Part shown: positions 63,190 to 64,000 of the stretch, in pieces
Numbering within the stretch: position 1 is the stretch's first letter
Layout: the number at the start of each line of letters is the position of its first letter
NCBI GenBank assembly: GCA_043228905.1
Contig: JBHGNT010000006.1
Coordinates: forward strand, 21,204,001 to 21,268,000
Source of the DNA: Azolla caroliniana
Lineage: Eukaryota; Polypodiophyta
Length of the DNA stretch: 64,000 nt
Direction of reading: 5' to 3'
Notes under the pieces: model-generated
Seen by the model: only the letters and a program-made list of their open reading frames with translations
What the model was told of the DNA's origin: nothing
Database searches by the model: none
Program-made: the position numbers and the translations under genes

Positions 63190-63908
63190 TGTGGTGAAGA
63201 TTTTCGTCCACAAGCGGAAACCCGAGCAACGAGAGCCAAAGAGCGATGTGCAACGTTGCACACGTACATAATGTATTTGTAATAGTAATAAGGGTAAAGT
63301 GTATGGTGCTAGAAATGCCCCATAGGATCCCTAAGGTATAAAGGCGATGTGGTCTTGTGCGCACACCCACGCGAGAGAGAGAGAGGTACTATGCGGTACA
63401 TAGGTACCTAGTTGTTTGTGTGGAGGTGGGAGTAAAGGGGCCATCAATCTCACCCTCCCCCAAATCAAGACAAATATCCCCTTTGAATGAAAGGGGATAT
63501 TTTAGTCTCACTTTTGTAAACGGTCTTCCCTCCTTGTGCTATAAAAGGAGAGGGAAGGCACCATTGTGGGGGTTGCCTATTTTGAGTGTGCGAGGTATAC
63601 CACATAGGTCGAGTGTTAGGGTTAGGGTTAGGGTTTCTTTATCTTTATCTTCATCTTCGTCGGTTAGGGTTTCAAGTAGTCGTTTGGTGCGGCCTATGCG
63701 GCCACCATTTTGTAATCGTTCATTTCGTTTTAATATATCTTGTTGATCATCTTGTCTCCATCTTCCTCTTGTTTGATCTAATCTCTTGTTCATTCTTCTT
63801 CTTCTTGAGCAAAGCTTCCATTCCATGTCCAATTCCTTCTCCTCTACTCCTTAGTCCAAGACCCCCGTGGTCCCGCCCTTCTCCACGCACGCGCGTAGCA
63901 ACGCGACA
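63190..63908 (+). repeat. Element N 5' LTR (Gypsy-G superfamily)
   Basis: 719 bp. Starts TGTGGTGAAGATTTTCG and ends CAACGCGACA. TATA box GCTATAAAAGG near 63540. Three GTTAGG units followed by GTTTC (63617-63640) form a telobox-like motif downstream of the TATA. Confidence 0.78.
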
Positions 63909-63912
63909 TATT

Positions 63913-64000
63913 TGGTGAACCCAACGTGAAGAGGCGGCAAGAGAGGAAGGAGATGGAAGACGGAGACATCACGGAAGTAATTACGAGAATGGCAAGGGAT
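63913..64000 (+). other. Element N primer site and gag start, cut by window edge
   Basis: TGGTGAACCCAACGTG at 63913-63928 is the family primer site. An ATG at 63953 opens a frame (MEDGDITEVITRM) still open at base 64000, presumably gag. Confidence 0.6.

Noticed and set aside
63617-63640. Interstitial telomere (TTAGGG repeats)
   Set aside because: Only three units, inside an LTR downstream of its TATA box. Better explained as a telobox-type leader motif; plant telomeres are usually TTTAGGG.
1-64000. CRISPR arrays, bacterial operons or prophage
   Set aside because: Repeats are LTRs, microsatellites or degenerate minisatellites without regular spacers. Coding content is eukaryotic retroelements and a RING gene with an intron-like leader.

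Overview
This 64-kb window is nuclear DNA of a land plant. It is almost entirely nested retrotransposons around one apparently intact host gene. The plant assignment rests on three things: Ty1/copia elements primed by initiator tRNA-Met (TGGTATCAGAGC), a LINE and Ty3/gypsy elements with CT-rich leaders, and a RING-H2 ubiquitin-ligase gene with a typical plant 5' leader and intron. Two gypsy lineages (G and H) look more like elements of fungal genomes than like common flowering-plant families. That leans weakly towards a fern, lycophyte, moss or gymnosperm; I cannot name the species.

Layout. 1-5240: a LINE on the minus strand plus a shredded second copy. 5729-17110: three nested Copia elements (B in A in D), resolved to the base by 5-bp target duplications, with a solo LTR inside A. 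17110-25000: the low-repeat island holding the RING gene (21616-23271), exon-like relics, and micro- and minisatellites. 25004-31604: Gypsy-J on the minus strand with an unusual coding unit 3' of pol, Copia-C (a relative of B), and a Gypsy-G fragment. 31605-37222: one LTR (F) split by Copia-E. 37237-47200: a zinc-knuckle gag relic, then Gypsy-G on the minus strand with its own solo LTR and a scrambled 5' LTR. 47204-52865: Gypsy-H, a chromodomain element with perfect 5-bp target duplications. 53347-57645: Gypsy-I pol joined to a second copy of the J unit. 57660-64000: gag of Gypsy-K split by nonautonomous LTR element L, which carries exons of a JmjC gene, then gypsy LTRs M and N stacked at the edge.

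Only the RING gene looks able to make a normal cellular product. The retroelements are dead. In Copia-B, Copia-E and LINE ORF1 the breaks are overwhelmingly premature stops in otherwise continuous frames, explainable as C-to-T or G-to-A changes, as expected from deamination of methylated cytosines.

The most unusual points are these. Gypsy-H appears to be self-primed, because the 12 bases two bases inside its 5' LTR are complementary to the predicted 5' end of its own transcript. Its LTR carries an antisense tRNA-like Pol III promoter. Element L has captured part of a JMJ32/JMJD7-like gene. The J unit is an unrecognised N-terminal protein followed by a long coiled-coil protein whose start overlaps the upstream stop.
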